A DNA stretch of 64,000 nucleotides from Crocinitomicaceae bacterium (GTDB taxonomy: Bacteria; Bacteroidota; Bacteroidia; Flavobacteriales_D; Crocinitomicaceae): the NCBI GenBank assembly GCA_018402525.1, contig JAGYIR010000014.1:124001-188000 (forward strand), in the 5' to 3' direction. The notes under the pieces are model-generated. The model was not told where the DNA came from. It worked only from the letters and a program-made list of their open reading frames with translations, and ran no database searches. Positions 54,505-63,842 of the stretch are shown here, one piece after another. How positions within the stretch are numbered: the stretch's first letter is position 1; each line of letters starts with the position of its first letter. The position numbers and the translations under genes were made by a program.

Positions 54505-55121
54505 TAAAGACAGATAGACTATACATATATGTTCTATTAATATTCCATACAATTGGCCTATTTATATTTTACTTTTTTCCGTCGTTGGTCTCACTGGCCT
54601 ATGTCACCTTGCTTGTGTGTGGATCGGTACTCTTTCTTTCTGAATCGGATAAGAAAAAAGCATTTCCTGCATATCTAATCATTTACGTACTTGGTTATTT
54701 AATTGAGTACATTGGAATTCACACGCAACTTTTGTTCGGTGATTACACCTATCAAACTGCAATGGGCTATAAACTAGGAGAAGTTCCCTTGGTAATAGGC
54801 GTCAATTGGTTTGCCATTGTTGTGTCAAGTGTCTCTGTTGTGAGGTCAATCCCAGTAAAAATGAATATTTGGATAACCTCATTAGTCGCTGCGCTATTAT
54901 GTACATTAATGGACTATATCATTGAACCAGTTGCCGTGAAATTCAATTTTTGGTCGTGGGAAGGCAACCAAATTCCCATGTCTAATTATTTTGATTGGTT
55001 CATTTTCAGTTTTATATTTGCATGGATATATGCTCGACAAAAATTCAGCGTTAATAAGTCAGCAGTAATTCTTTATTTTATCTGGATAGTGTTTTTTAGC
55101 GTGATTAAATTTTTAGTATGA
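54501..55121 (+). CDS. cruF: CruF-type carotenoid 1',2'-hydratase
   Basis: A 206-aa protein with about six to seven membrane segments. Family stretches are YIGIHTQLLFGDYTYQTAMG and WFAIVVSS, and the later FWSWEGNQIPMSNYFDWF. CruF homologues add water to the psi end of gamma-carotene or lycopene. It overlaps both crtD and crtZ by 4 nt, so the operon is translationally coupled. Confidence 0.82.
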   Translation: MIKTDRLYIYVLLIFHTIGLFIFYFFPSLVSLAYVTLLVCGSVLFLSESDKKKAFPAYLIIYVLGYLIEYIGIHTQLLFGDYTYQTAMGYKLGEVPLVIGVNWFAIVVSSVSVVRSIPVKMNIWITSLVAALLCTLMDYIIEPVAVKFNFWSWEGNQIPMSNYFDWFIFSFIFAWIYARQKFSVNKSAVILYFIWIVFFSVIKFLV

Positions 55122-55555
55122 TATTTATCCTTGCCTTCTTTTTAGCATTTTTCTCGATGGAGTTCGTGGCCTGGTCAGCTCATAAATTCTTAATGCATGG
55201 ACCATTGTGGAACATTCATAGAGACCATCACCAGCCGACTGGAAAAACATTCCAAAAAAACGACTGGTTCTTTTTAATATTTGCCATCCCCTCTTGGCAA
55301 TGTATCATGCTAGGTTTTATTTTTGGTAGTATATTTTCTATCGGATTTGGATTTGGAATAGCATTGTACGGTATCTGTTATTTTTTATTTCACGAAGTCC
55401 TTGTACATAGACGTTTTAATTGGTTTGACAATGTAAAAAATCGCTATTTCGATGCCGTAAAAAGAGCGCACAGAGTACACCATGAAAAGCGAGAAAAGGA
55501 AGACGGCAGGTGTTTCGGACTATTATTCGTTCCTAAACAATACTGGGCGAAATGA
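55118..55555 (+). CDS. crtZ: Beta-carotene 3-hydroxylase
   Basis: The 145-aa membrane di-iron hydroxylase has the histidine boxes HKFLMH, HRDHH, HEVLVHRRF and HRVHH. It adds a 3-hydroxyl to beta-ionone rings. It starts in the end of cruF and ends in the start of the cyclase, with 4-nt overlaps. Confidence 0.9.
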   Translation: MIFILAFFLAFFSMEFVAWSAHKFLMHGPLWNIHRDHHQPTGKTFQKNDWFFLIFAIPSWQCIMLGFIFGSIFSIGFGFGIALYGICYFLFHEVLVHRRFNWFDNVKNRYFDAVKRAHRVHHEKREKEDGRCFGLLFVPKQYWAK

Positions 55556-56232
55556 AATGGCTTTACCTACTTCTTGATATTGGCACATTTTTAGGACCTT
55601 TCTTTTTAAGTTTTGAAAACAATGTGAGGTATCGTTTTGCTTGGAAAAATTCGTTGCTTTCAGCAGTGATTATTGCTATTCCATTTTTGGTGTGGGATTT
55701 TTACTTCACTTCAAATGGCTTTTGGGGATTTAATCACGAATATATTTTAGGGATATACATTTTCAACCTACCCATTGAAGAAGTACTCTTTTTTATTGTG
55801 GTTCCATTTGCCTGTACTTTTATTTATGAAGTAACAAAATACTATTTTTCCAAGGTAAACTTACAATGGTTGAATCGTTTGTTTTACATGGCGATTCCAA
55901 GTTATGCACTTTTATTGACATTCATTGGGGATATTGGATACTACACGGTTTCTGTGATTATTTCTTCAACTTTGGTATTGTTTTGGTTACTGAAAAACAG
56001 CAACTTAAAATTTGTGGCCATTTCATTTATCCTAAGCTTGATTCCATTTTTTCTGATGAATGGAGTCCTAACAGGCGGAATGACCGAGGCCCCAGTTGTT
56101 TGGTACAACGAATTGCAAAAGGTGGAACCTAGGTTATGGACAATTCCTATGGAAGATGTTTTGTACAGCTTCACCCTGCTCGTCGCCAACATTATTCTGT
56201 TCGAAAAACTGCAGCAGCGAAAATTAGTATGA
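55552..56232 (+). CDS. CrtYcd-type lycopene cyclase
   Basis: The 226-aa protein has about seven membrane segments and two related halves. The motif FNLPIEEVLFFIVVPF fits the CrtYc half and TIPMEDVLYSFTLL the CrtYd half (PxE and DxxF-like). It forms beta-ionone rings on lycopene. The fused small-domain type is common in Bacteroidota. It overlaps the next gene as ATGA. Confidence 0.85.
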   Translation: MKWLYLLLDIGTFLGPFFLSFENNVRYRFAWKNSLLSAVIIAIPFLVWDFYFTSNGFWGFNHEYILGIYIFNLPIEEVLFFIVVPFACTFIYEVTKYYFSKVNLQWLNRLFYMAIPSYALLLTFIGDIGYYTVSVIISSTLVLFWLLKNSNLKFVAISFILSLIPFFLMNGVLTGGMTEAPVVWYNELQKVEPRLWTIPMEDVLYSFTLLVANIILFEKLQQRKLV

Positions 56233-56726
56233 AGCGAATAGGCCTAATGTCGGATACCCACGGTTATATAGACCCAAAAGTATACAAGTACTTCAGCGAA
56301 GTAGACGAGATATGGCACGCTGGTGATATTGGAACCATTAACGTCGTGGATGAATTACGCGCATTCAAACCATTCCGAGGGGTTTATGGTAACATTGACG
56401 GAGCAGAAATTCGGAGTGAATTAAATGAATTTGAACGTTTTACATGCGAAGAAGTTGATGTGCTCATAACACATATCGGAGGAAAACCTGGCAAGTACTA
56501 CCCTAAGGTACTCAAAGAACTCCAGCAGCAATCTCCAAAACTTTTTATTTGTGGGCACTCACATATTTTATTGGTTAAAATGGATCCTCAATTCAACATG
56601 CTCTGGATGAACCCTGGAGCGTGTGGATTTAAGGGATTTCACGACGTAAAAACACTTTTAAGATTTTCAATTAGTGGCGATAAAATTCACGACTTGGAAG
56701 TGATTGAAATTGGAAAAAGAATTTAG
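56229..56726 (+). CDS. YfcE/MJ0936-type metallophosphoesterase
   Basis: The 165-aa protein has the calcineurin-like motifs SDTHG, GDIG, YGNIDG and CGHSHI. Start at 56229 overlaps the cyclase stop by 4 nt and gives MKRIGLMSDTHG. The frame open upstream lies within the cyclase. Family members cleave phosphodiesters in vitro, and physiological substrates are unknown. Its place at the end of the carotenoid operon may be incidental. Confidence 0.88.
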   Translation: MKRIGLMSDTHGYIDPKVYKYFSEVDEIWHAGDIGTINVVDELRAFKPFRGVYGNIDGAEIRSELNEFERFTCEEVDVLITHIGGKPGKYYPKVLKELQQQSPKLFICGHSHILLVKMDPQFNMLWMNPGACGFKGFHDVKTLLRFSISGDKIHDLEVIEIGKRI

Positions 56727-56764
56727 AATAAAATTTTTGATAAAAAACTGCGTTAAAGAGCAAC

Positions 56765-57802
56765 ATGAAAACATTACTTCTAACGGTTATTTCGGTTTCA
56801 ATTTTGACTTTATCTTACAGTCAAACAGGAGGAATGACATCGTTTCAGTTACTGGACTTAACGTTTAACGCTCGATCGGCTGGTTTAGGGGGCGATTTTA
56901 TCTCAGTAAAAGACAAGGATATCAATATGGGTGTTGCCAATGCTTCACTATTGAATTCGGACATGCATAACACCATCAGTTTTAGTACTGCACTGCTTGC
57001 TGGAGGAATCAACTATGGCACATTGGCTTATGGTTATAACCTAAAAGACATTGGAACCATGTCGACATATATTAAGTATGTCAGTTACGGTACGATTCAA
57101 CGGACGACAATAACGGGTGAATCAGAGGGCACTTTTAGTCCTTTCGAAATGATTGCTGGAAGTTCGATAGGAAGAGAGTTAAACCCACGATTGTCCATCG
57201 GAGCAAACGTAAACATTTTATATTCACAATTAGAAACATACTACTCCTTAGGTGCTTCAGTCGATTTTTCCGGAACCTTTTACAACGAGGACAAAGGTTT
57301 TTTAGTCACCGTTCTTGCAAAGAATATTGGTTATCAATTCAAAACATTTACTACCGATACACGCGCTCCACTTCCAGTAGAGGTGCAACTAGCGACTTCC
57401 TATAAACTGCCACACGCACCATTTAGAATCTCGATTCTTGCTCACCATCTGAACAAATGGGACATTACGTACAACGATCCAAATCAAGAACCATCCGTGG
57501 ATCCGCTAACTGGTGAATTCATTCCTATAGAAAGTGCTGGATTTATGGAGAAGCTAGCCCGCCATTTCACCTACCAACTTGAGGTTTTAATTGGAAAAAA
57601 TATCGACTTAAGAGCCGGATTTGATTATCATAGAAGAAAGGAGATGGCATTGGCAGAACGACCTGGAGTTTCAGGGTTTTCTTTTGGCGCAGGCGCCAAG
57701 TTCAAAAAATTCAGCCTTGACTACGGTTTTGTTATCTATTCTAGAGCTGGCTACAGCAATATGCTCACACTTTCTACAAATTTATCTTCCTGGAAGAAAT
57801 AA
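56765..57802 (+). CDS. porQ: Type IX secretion protein PorQ
   Basis: The 345-aa protein has a signal peptide (MKTLLLTVISVSILTLSYS), the start GGMTSFQLLDLTFNARSAGL typical of the PorQ family, and a beta-barrel build with a C-terminal aromatic strand. PorQ anchors the PorZ sortase component at the outer membrane. Sorting-domain cargo genes elsewhere in the window depend on this system. It lies 38 nt after the phosphoesterase gene. Confidence 0.85.
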   Translation: MKTLLLTVISVSILTLSYSQTGGMTSFQLLDLTFNARSAGLGGDFISVKDKDINMGVANASLLNSDMHNTISFSTALLAGGINYGTLAYGYNLKDIGTMSTYIKYVSYGTIQRTTITGESEGTFSPFEMIAGSSIGRELNPRLSIGANVNILYSQLETYYSLGASVDFSGTFYNEDKGFLVTVLAKNIGYQFKTFTTDTRAPLPVEVQLATSYKLPHAPFRISILAHHLNKWDITYNDPNQEPSVDPLTGEFIPIESAGFMEKLARHFTYQLEVLIGKNIDLRAGFDYHRRKEMALAERPGVSGFSFGAGAKFKKFSLDYGFVIYSRAGYSNMLTLSTNLSSWKK

Positions 57803-57931
57803 TGCAAAATCGGTATAGATATAGCGTTTTACAGGTATTTTATTATTAACAATCAAAATGTGAATTACTTTTTTGAAACTTTTACGTGAAAAGTCAGTAT
57901 ACTTGCATAAACCAAAAAATTATTTGTTTTT

Positions 57932-58867
57932 ATGAAAAAGTCAATTTTAGCAGTAGCAGTTGTTCTAGGATCAACTACTTTATTTGCACAAAATTTAGAA
58001 TCAAAAAATGGGGAAGCTTATTTGCCAGCAGCTGGTGATTGGGCTATTGGAGTAGACGCTACACCATTCCTTAATTATGTAGGTAACCTTATTGGAGGAA
58101 ACGATGGTAACACGGCTCCAACTTGGAACTACTTAACTACTAACCAAACTATTACTGGTAAGTACTTCGTGGAAGATGACATGGCATACCGTGCGTCTTT
58201 AAGATTAGGTTTCGGATCTGCATCTAGCAAAATGATGGTAGCTGATCGTTCTATTGATCCTACTGCTCCATCTACATGGCCAGCAAATGCTGCTGAAGTA
58301 GAGAACGTAATGAAAGCTGGATCAATGAACATTGGTATCGGTGTTGGTATGGAGAAAAGAAGAGGTTTTGGACGCCTTCAAGGTTTCTACGGAGCTGAAT
58401 TAGGTATTATGCTTTCTTCTTCTTCAGAGAAATATGAGTACGGAAATGCTTTGACTGCTTCTAACTCTGCTGTGAACGTTGATATTACTGGTGCTGACGA
58501 TTTCGGAGGAAACGTTGTTGGTGGTGGTGACATCGATGGACAAGATAACGCGAACGATTACCGTGTAACTGAAATGAAAAGCGGTTTAGGTTTCGGAATT
58601 GGAGTTAGAGGATTTATCGGAGCTGAGTACTTCGTATTGCCAAGATTGGCAGTAGGTGGTGAGTTCGGATGGGGTCTTGCTTTCATGAGCCAAGGTGCTT
58701 CTTCAACTACTTACGAAACTGAAGGTTTCACTGCAACTGGTGCTGTTGAGCAAATCGAAACTAGAACTATGGAAGGTGGTAAATCTTCTAGCTTTGGTGT
58801 TGATACTGACAACATGAACTCTGTTTTCGGACCTGCAGGAACATTAAGAATGACTTTCCACTTCTAA
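57932..58867 (+). CDS. Abundant outer-membrane protein of unknown family
   Basis: A 311-aa protein with signal peptide MKKSILAVAVVLGSTTLFA. It has an N-terminal stretch AGDWAIGVDATPFLNYVGN, repeated Gly-rich strands, and ends in TLRMTFHF, a beta-barrel C-terminus. Strong codon regularity (many GGT/GCT/TCT codons) and a UUCG terminator suggest high expression. A TATACTTG box at 57898-57905 is one base off the -7 consensus, with TTG 22 nt upstream. The function is unknown. Confidence 0.7.
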   Translation: MKKSILAVAVVLGSTTLFAQNLESKNGEAYLPAAGDWAIGVDATPFLNYVGNLIGGNDGNTAPTWNYLTTNQTITGKYFVEDDMAYRASLRLGFGSASSKMMVADRSIDPTAPSTWPANAAEVENVMKAGSMNIGIGVGMEKRRGFGRLQGFYGAELGIMLSSSSEKYEYGNALTASNSAVNVDITGADDFGGNVVGGGDIDGQDNANDYRVTEMKSGLGFGIGVRGFIGAEYFVLPRLAVGGEFGWGLAFMSQGASSTTYETEGFTATGAVEQIETRTMEGGKSSSFGVDTDNMNSVFGPAGTLRMTFHF

Positions 58868-58889
58868 GAAGTAGAAATAATAAATTTGA

Positions 58890-58923
58890 AAGGTGTTTGC
58901 TTCGGCAAACACCTTTTTTTTTT
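58890..58923 (+). terminator. Strong UUCG-capped terminator
   Basis: AGGTGTTTGC-TTCG-GCAAACACCT is a perfect 10-bp stem with a UUCG tetraloop, followed by nine T. Confidence 0.95.
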
Positions 58924-59090
58924 GTGCTTCACTCCTACCTCCACGGTAAAACAAATAGTTGTGTATCAAATTAATCTGTTGTAACTTGTGAAAATGAACG
59001 GATCAGTAACGACTGATGAATAGAATTGTCTCTCCATTGTAAAACGTAACTCGTGAACATTTTAAAAGTGTTCAGTTAAATAATAGCATT

Positions 59091-59285
59091 ATGGAAACAA
59101 TTGGGAACAGCACCGCACATCATCAAGTTGAGCTTATGTTACCTGGAATTGACAAAGTCTGGGTGAGATCAAAAGGACAATGGGTTGACAAGGAAAGTTT
59201 AAAGCAAGCTATAGAGCCAACTGAACAAACTGAAGAAATAGAGACAGTTCCACAAGAAAAAAAACCTTGGTGGAAATTCTGGTAG
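59091..59285 (+). CDS. 64-aa protein of unknown function
   Basis: Starts METIGNSTAHHQVELML and ends KKPWWKFW. It has no signal peptide, but the tryptophan-rich end could touch a membrane. A middle acidic stretch (EPTEQTEEIE) precedes it. It is preceded by a gap of about 167 bp after the terminator and converges on uspA. Coding is probable from its length and stop-free composition but not certain. Confidence 0.5.
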   Translation: METIGNSTAHHQVELMLPGIDKVWVRSKGQWVDKESLKQAIEPTEQTEEIETVPQEKKPWWKFW

Positions 59286-59303
59286 AATTAAAGATTCAGT
59301 GGG

Positions 59304-60137
59304 TTATTCAACTGGAAAGGTCAACAAAGGCACTTGAACGTGGTGTGCAATTTTCTTTGACACGCTCGTACTAAACAAACGCGTAAACAAACCTTTTTTA
59401 CGAGGTTGCACTGCCACAACATCAATTTCATTCAGCGCAATAAATCCCGACAGCGATTGTTCAATATTGTCGCCCTTTTCCACTTTGAATTGCACATTAC
59501 CTTTGTTGAGAGTCGAACGCCATTTTTCCATGCGCTCGTGACTTTCAATTTCCTCGTTGACATCCAAGTGTAAACAAATTAACTTGGCACCAAAAATATT
59601 AGCAAAATCAAGGGCTTGTTCAAAACCGATTGTTTCCTCCTGTCGATAGTTTGTAAGGTATGTTACGTTCTCAATTTCATGTTTGTATGTCACCTCATCT
59701 GGAATACTTAACACTGGTACGCGTGTATGTTCCATAACACCCGAAGTAACAGATCCCAAAAACACCTCCTTCAATCCAGTAGCTCCTTTGGTGCCCATAA
59801 CAACATAATCCACTCCCATTTCAACCGCCTTTTCAGTTATCATTAAAACGGCTTCACCCTTAATCATCTCGTGAGTGAAATCGACATGTCCCATTCCATG
59901 CTCCTCAGCAATCGCCCTTAAAGCGTCTACAGATTTCTTGAAATCCTCCAATTCCTCCATTTCGATCAATTCATGCACCTGCTGGGTCGTTGACTTTAAA
60001 GCACGTCCAAAACTTGGCAGTTCATAAACATGAATCAAATCTACTTCAGCACCCGTTTTAGACGCTAGGGTCAATGCATACAAAAAAGCGTTTTCGGCAG
60101 TTTTTGAAAAATCTGTTGGAAATAAAATACGTTTCAT
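59304..60137 (-). CDS. Two-domain universal stress protein
   Basis: The 277-aa protein has two Usp domains. The first has the ATP-binding GTKGATGLKEVFLGSVTSGV; the second (about residues 150-277) has a degenerate form. N-terminus MKRILFPTDFSKTAENAFLY is typical. The role is in general stress survival, with specific partners unknown. Confidence 0.87.
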   Translation of the reverse strand: MKRILFPTDFSKTAENAFLYALTLASKTGAEVDLIHVYELPSFGRALKSTTQQVHELIEMEELEDFKKSVDALRAIAEEHGMGHVDFTHEMIKGEAVLMITEKAVEMGVDYVVMGTKGATGLKEVFLGSVTSGVMEHTRVPVLSIPDEVTYKHEIENVTYLTNYRQEETIGFEQALDFANIFGAKLICLHLDVNEEIESHERMEKWRSTLNKGNVQFKVEKGDNIEQSLSGFIALNEIDVVAVQPRKKGLFTRLFSTSVSKKIAHHVQVPLLTFPVE

Positions 60138-60284
60138 TGGTTTAATTTAAGATGCTTAAAATTAGGCAAAACTTTTCAAACCAAAATTGCTATATTTTTT
60201 TTTACATGCACCATAAATCGACGTTTATTTTCGAAAAACTAACATAAATCATAGAAATCTATGATATGTTCAAACCAAAATAAA

Positions 60285-61415
60285 CTAGGACCTGCTCTCC
60301 TCACTCCCATCTGAGTATTGGGCAAATCGTCCCAAACTCTTGTCATGAACGTGATCATATCTTTCCCAAGGCCAGTTTCCAAATGAACCCCGTTGATAAT
60401 CCTGAAAGGCTTCTTGAATCTCTTGCCGCGAATTCATCACAAAGGGCCCATGCTGCACAACGGGCTCATTGATAGGTCTGCCTTGTAGCACGAGAAGTTT
60501 AGAAACCCCACCGCCATTTGTAATCACGACTTCCTTTTCAGATAAAACATCTGCAGCATGATAACTCGGGATCTCCTCCCCTTCCATGATCAAATCAGTC
60601 CCTTCATAAAAGTAAATGGTGCGATTAACTCCCTCGTCAATTGCTGGCAGCGTAAACTGAGCATTTGGCGCCAGTTGAATGTTAAAAACACCTACGTGAT
60701 TCTCTTTGTGATACGCCCATGAATCTTTTGGAGGTGTCGGAGATGTTTTACCGAACAATTCCCCAACCAACACTTCCACATATACCCCCTCTGCATAGTC
60801 AAACTTAGAAATATCTTCACTCCAGAACATTTTATAATCAGGGTTTGCCATTTTATTTGCTCTAGGTAAGTTCAACCAAATCTGAAACAATTCGAGCGGA
60901 TTCTCACTGGTATCACTCAACAACGGAAACATTTCCGAATGCATTAATCCCTTTCCAGCTGTCATCCATTGTAAATCTCCATTACCATAACGTCCCGCAC
61001 CTCCTGCTGAATCAGCATGATCCACCAGACCAGTCCGCACAACTGTCAATGTTTCAAAGCCCCGGTGCGGATGTCCCGGAAAACCTGGAATTTTCTCTCC
61101 ATGATACATACGCCAGCCGTCTTTGATGTTAAAATCTTGTCCCAAATTTCTTCCCTCCAATGAGTCCAATGGTCCCATTTCACCATTGCCTCGCGGGTAT
61201 TTATCTTCGTGATGAACACAGAACAAAAACGGATCCAACGTTTCCCATTGAAATCCGAGTGCCCTAATCTTTCTAATCGCTTTCATATCTTCCTTTTTCT
61301 CTAAGGCCCCATTTACTGATTGAAATGACCCCAAAACAGGCGCCGCTACAGCTGCAGTTGTACCAACCAATAGTTTACTCAAAAACTTTCTTCTACTATT
61401 CTCGTCTTCTTTCAT
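60285..61415 (-). CDS. Tat-targeted pirin-family protein
   Basis: The 376-aa protein begins with a twin-arginine signal (SRRKFLSKLLVGTTAAVAAP), followed by a bicupin pirin domain with GFPGHPHRGFETLTVV and MTAGKGLMHSEMF, which supply the metal ligands (His). Pirins are usually cytoplasmic, so a Tat signal implies an exported metalloprotein. Start at 61415 is chosen; six codons earlier is another ATG. Pirins act as quercetin dioxygenases or regulators; the substrate here is unknown. Confidence 0.8.
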   Translation of the reverse strand: MKEDENSRRKFLSKLLVGTTAAVAAPVLGSFQSVNGALEKKEDMKAIRKIRALGFQWETLDPFLFCVHHEDKYPRGNGEMGPLDSLEGRNLGQDFNIKDGWRMYHGEKIPGFPGHPHRGFETLTVVRTGLVDHADSAGGAGRYGNGDLQWMTAGKGLMHSEMFPLLSDTSENPLELFQIWLNLPRANKMANPDYKMFWSEDISKFDYAEGVYVEVLVGELFGKTSPTPPKDSWAYHKENHVGVFNIQLAPNAQFTLPAIDEGVNRTIYFYEGTDLIMEGEEIPSYHAADVLSEKEVVITNGGGVSKLLVLQGRPINEPVVQHGPFVMNSRQEIQEAFQDYQRGSFGNWPWERYDHVHDKSLGRFAQYSDGSEESRS

Positions 61416-61536
61416 ACTCCACTTATTTACCATGGTAAATATATAAATTATTTAAAGATTAATTAGGTTTTAGATTGTTAAATATTCAAAAAAAGAATTT
61501 ATTTGATTAATTTACAGTTCGATATAAAAATCAGCT

Positions 61537-62004
61537 ATGAAGAGTTCCATTACATTTCAGTTTTTAAGTGAACCAACCGATGTCAATTTTGGAGGAAAGG
61601 TCCATGGTGGACAGGTTATGAAATGGATTGACCAAACGGCTTATGCCTGCGCCACGAACTGGGCACAAAACTATTGTGTTACGGTTTACGTGGGTGGAAT
61701 TCGGTTTTATCGTCCAATATCTATTGGTGCGATTGTAAAAGCTGAAGCGCAAGTCATCTACACTGGAACAACCAGCATACATATTTCTGTTGATGTCTAC
61801 TCTAGAAAGATCAAATCAAGTCGATTCGAGAAAACGACACATTGTGTTATTGTATTCGTTTCGACCGACGAAAATGGAAAACCAATTCCTACGGAAAAAT
61901 TTGTTCCCACAACCGAGCATCAAATCGAAATGGAGAAATATGCACTACGCCTGATTGAACTTCGAAAATCAATTGATGCTGAGATGAGTAAATTTATTGA
62001 ATAA
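61537..62004 (+). CDS. Hotdog-fold acyl-CoA thioesterase
   Basis: The 155-aa protein has GGKVHGGQVMKWIDQTAYACA, the helix and catalytic Asp typical of acyl-CoA thioesterases like YciA, and then FYRPISIGAIVKAEAQV. It hydrolyses acyl-CoAs to free acids and CoA. Chain-length preference cannot be told. Confidence 0.85.
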   Translation: MKSSITFQFLSEPTDVNFGGKVHGGQVMKWIDQTAYACATNWAQNYCVTVYVGGIRFYRPISIGAIVKAEAQVIYTGTTSIHISVDVYSRKIKSSRFEKTTHCVIVFVSTDENGKPIPTEKFVPTTEHQIEMEKYALRLIELRKSIDAEMSKFIE

Positions 62005-62170
62005 TCGGTTCGGTAAAGGGCAAACAGTTTTAACGAAAGTCAAGTACGCTAATCCTCTAAACTGGACTTAAAAGTAGCCGTCAATCGTTAATTATTTGAT
62101 CTTCCGCAAGTACTCCCTTTCAATGTTTTCATTATTTTTGATGTTAAATTTCAAAGCTCAATTTTCGTAT

Positions 62171-63829
62171 ATGACAAAAAATTATGATGTTGCAATTCTC
62201 GGTGGTGGTTTAGCAGGACTCACCCTCGCATTACAAACCAAACAAGCTAATCCTGATGCGTCCATTATCATTTTAGAACGCCGTGATGGCAGCGCACCTG
62301 ACGCAGCACATAAAGTGGGTGAATCTACCGTTGAATTAGGTACGCACTACATTCGAGAAATTCTTGATTTGAAAGATTACATGGACGAGCACCAACTTCC
62401 AAAACATGGATTGCGCTTTTTCTTTTCTCCACAACATAAGAATGACATTTCGAAACGTGTTGAGTTAGGTCCACGAAAATTACTCCCCGTTCCAAGTCAC
62501 CAAATAGACCGAGGAAGCTTTGAGAATTACTTAACTGAACTATGCATTGAGCGCGGAATTGAAGTGCAACTTGGAGCGAAAGCTTCCAACGTAGACTTAA
62601 ATTACGAAGGGCATACCGTGCATGTGGAAAGAGCCGGTGAGACACATATTCTTCACTCCAAATGGGCAATTGATACCACTGGTCGTTCTGGACTTATCAA
62701 GCGAAAATTAGGTTTGAAAAAGGACATCGATCACGCTGTATGCGCTGCTTGGTTTCGAATTAAAGGCGATTTAAATGTTGATGAATGGTCTGACAACAAA
62801 GACTGGAACACATTTTTAGAACCGGGACTTAGACGTTTAGGAACCATTCACTTTATGGATAAGGGATACTGGGTTTGGTTGATTCCATTGGCGACTGGAA
62901 ATACAAGTGTTGGAATTGTTGCTGATCCTGCAATTCACCCGTTTGACACATACAATAAACTTGACAAAGCGCTAGAATGGTTAAAAATCAACGAACCACT
63001 TTGTTACGAAAACATTGAGCCTCGAAAAGAAGACATTCTTGATTTTAAAGTATTAAAACATTTCGCACTGAATTCTGAAAAGCTGTATTCAGAAGAACGT
63101 TGGGCGGTTTCAGGTGAGTCAGGAGTTTTCTTAGATCCATTTTACTCTCCTGGCACTGATTTTATCTCAATGAGTAATACGTTCATTTCGGATTTAATTA
63201 CAAGAGATTTACGAGGAGAGGACGTATCTCTTCACACTTCCGTGTACGAAAAAACATTGTTTGCAGTCTTCAATAACTGGGTGCCGCTCTACCAAAACAA
63301 ATACCCTATGTGGGGGTCGACCCAAACCATGATTTTAAAAATCTTCTGGGACTGGGCGATTTATTGGAGTGTACCAACGTTGATTTTTACCAATGAGATG
63401 TTCACCAATCTTTCCGTTCTCAAAAACCTATTCGCAAGTGAGGACGGAGCTGGGCAGCGGTTTGGGAGACTTAACGCACAAGTGCAGACTTTACTCACGG
63501 AATGGGTAGAACACGATGATCAGGCTTTTTCAGATCGCTATATTGATCCTTTTGATATCGGATACTTAAAGGAGTTTCACCTTGGTTTGGAAGAACGCTA
63601 CTCGTCGCGCGAATTGGTGCAAAAAATTAATTCGAACATGGTAATTCTTGAAGAGATAGCTTCGGAAGTTTTTCGTTTAATGAGTACAAAAATCTACGGA
63701 ACAGCAACCGATCTAAAAGTAGACCCATACACTATGACCTTGAAAGAGCGTCCAATCGACAATGAAATGGGTACCTTAGCTCGACCAGCCATTAAAGCCG
63801 ACGTCGCCGTGATGTGGTACTATAAATAG
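62171..63829 (+). CDS. Flavoprotein of the tryptophan-halogenase fold
   Basis: The start at 62171 gives MTKNYDVAILGGGLAGLTLA, a GxGxxG-type FAD motif; 25 upstream codons are open but unlike the family. VGESTVELG (residues 49-57) matches the halogenase GEAT-like motif, K78 aligns with the catalytic lysine of PrnA-type halogenases, and GYWVWLIPL is close to WxWxIP. GVFLDPFYSPGTDF follows. These features are shared by halogenases and some non-halogenating oxygenases, so the reaction is open. The start of another gene follows after 13 nt. Confidence 0.72.
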   Translation: MTKNYDVAILGGGLAGLTLALQTKQANPDASIIILERRDGSAPDAAHKVGESTVELGTHYIREILDLKDYMDEHQLPKHGLRFFFSPQHKNDISKRVELGPRKLLPVPSHQIDRGSFENYLTELCIERGIEVQLGAKASNVDLNYEGHTVHVERAGETHILHSKWAIDTTGRSGLIKRKLGLKKDIDHAVCAAWFRIKGDLNVDEWSDNKDWNTFLEPGLRRLGTIHFMDKGYWVWLIPLATGNTSVGIVADPAIHPFDTYNKLDKALEWLKINEPLCYENIEPRKEDILDFKVLKHFALNSEKLYSEERWAVSGESGVFLDPFYSPGTDFISMSNTFISDLITRDLRGEDVSLHTSVYEKTLFAVFNNWVPLYQNKYPMWGSTQTMILKIFWDWAIYWSVPTLIFTNEMFTNLSVLKNLFASEDGAGQRFGRLNAQVQTLLTEWVEHDDQAFSDRYIDPFDIGYLKEFHLGLEERYSSRELVQKINSNMVILEEIASEVFRLMSTKIYGTATDLKVDPYTMTLKERPIDNEMGTLARPAIKADVAVMWYYK

Positions 63830-63842
63830 AAACAGAAAATAG

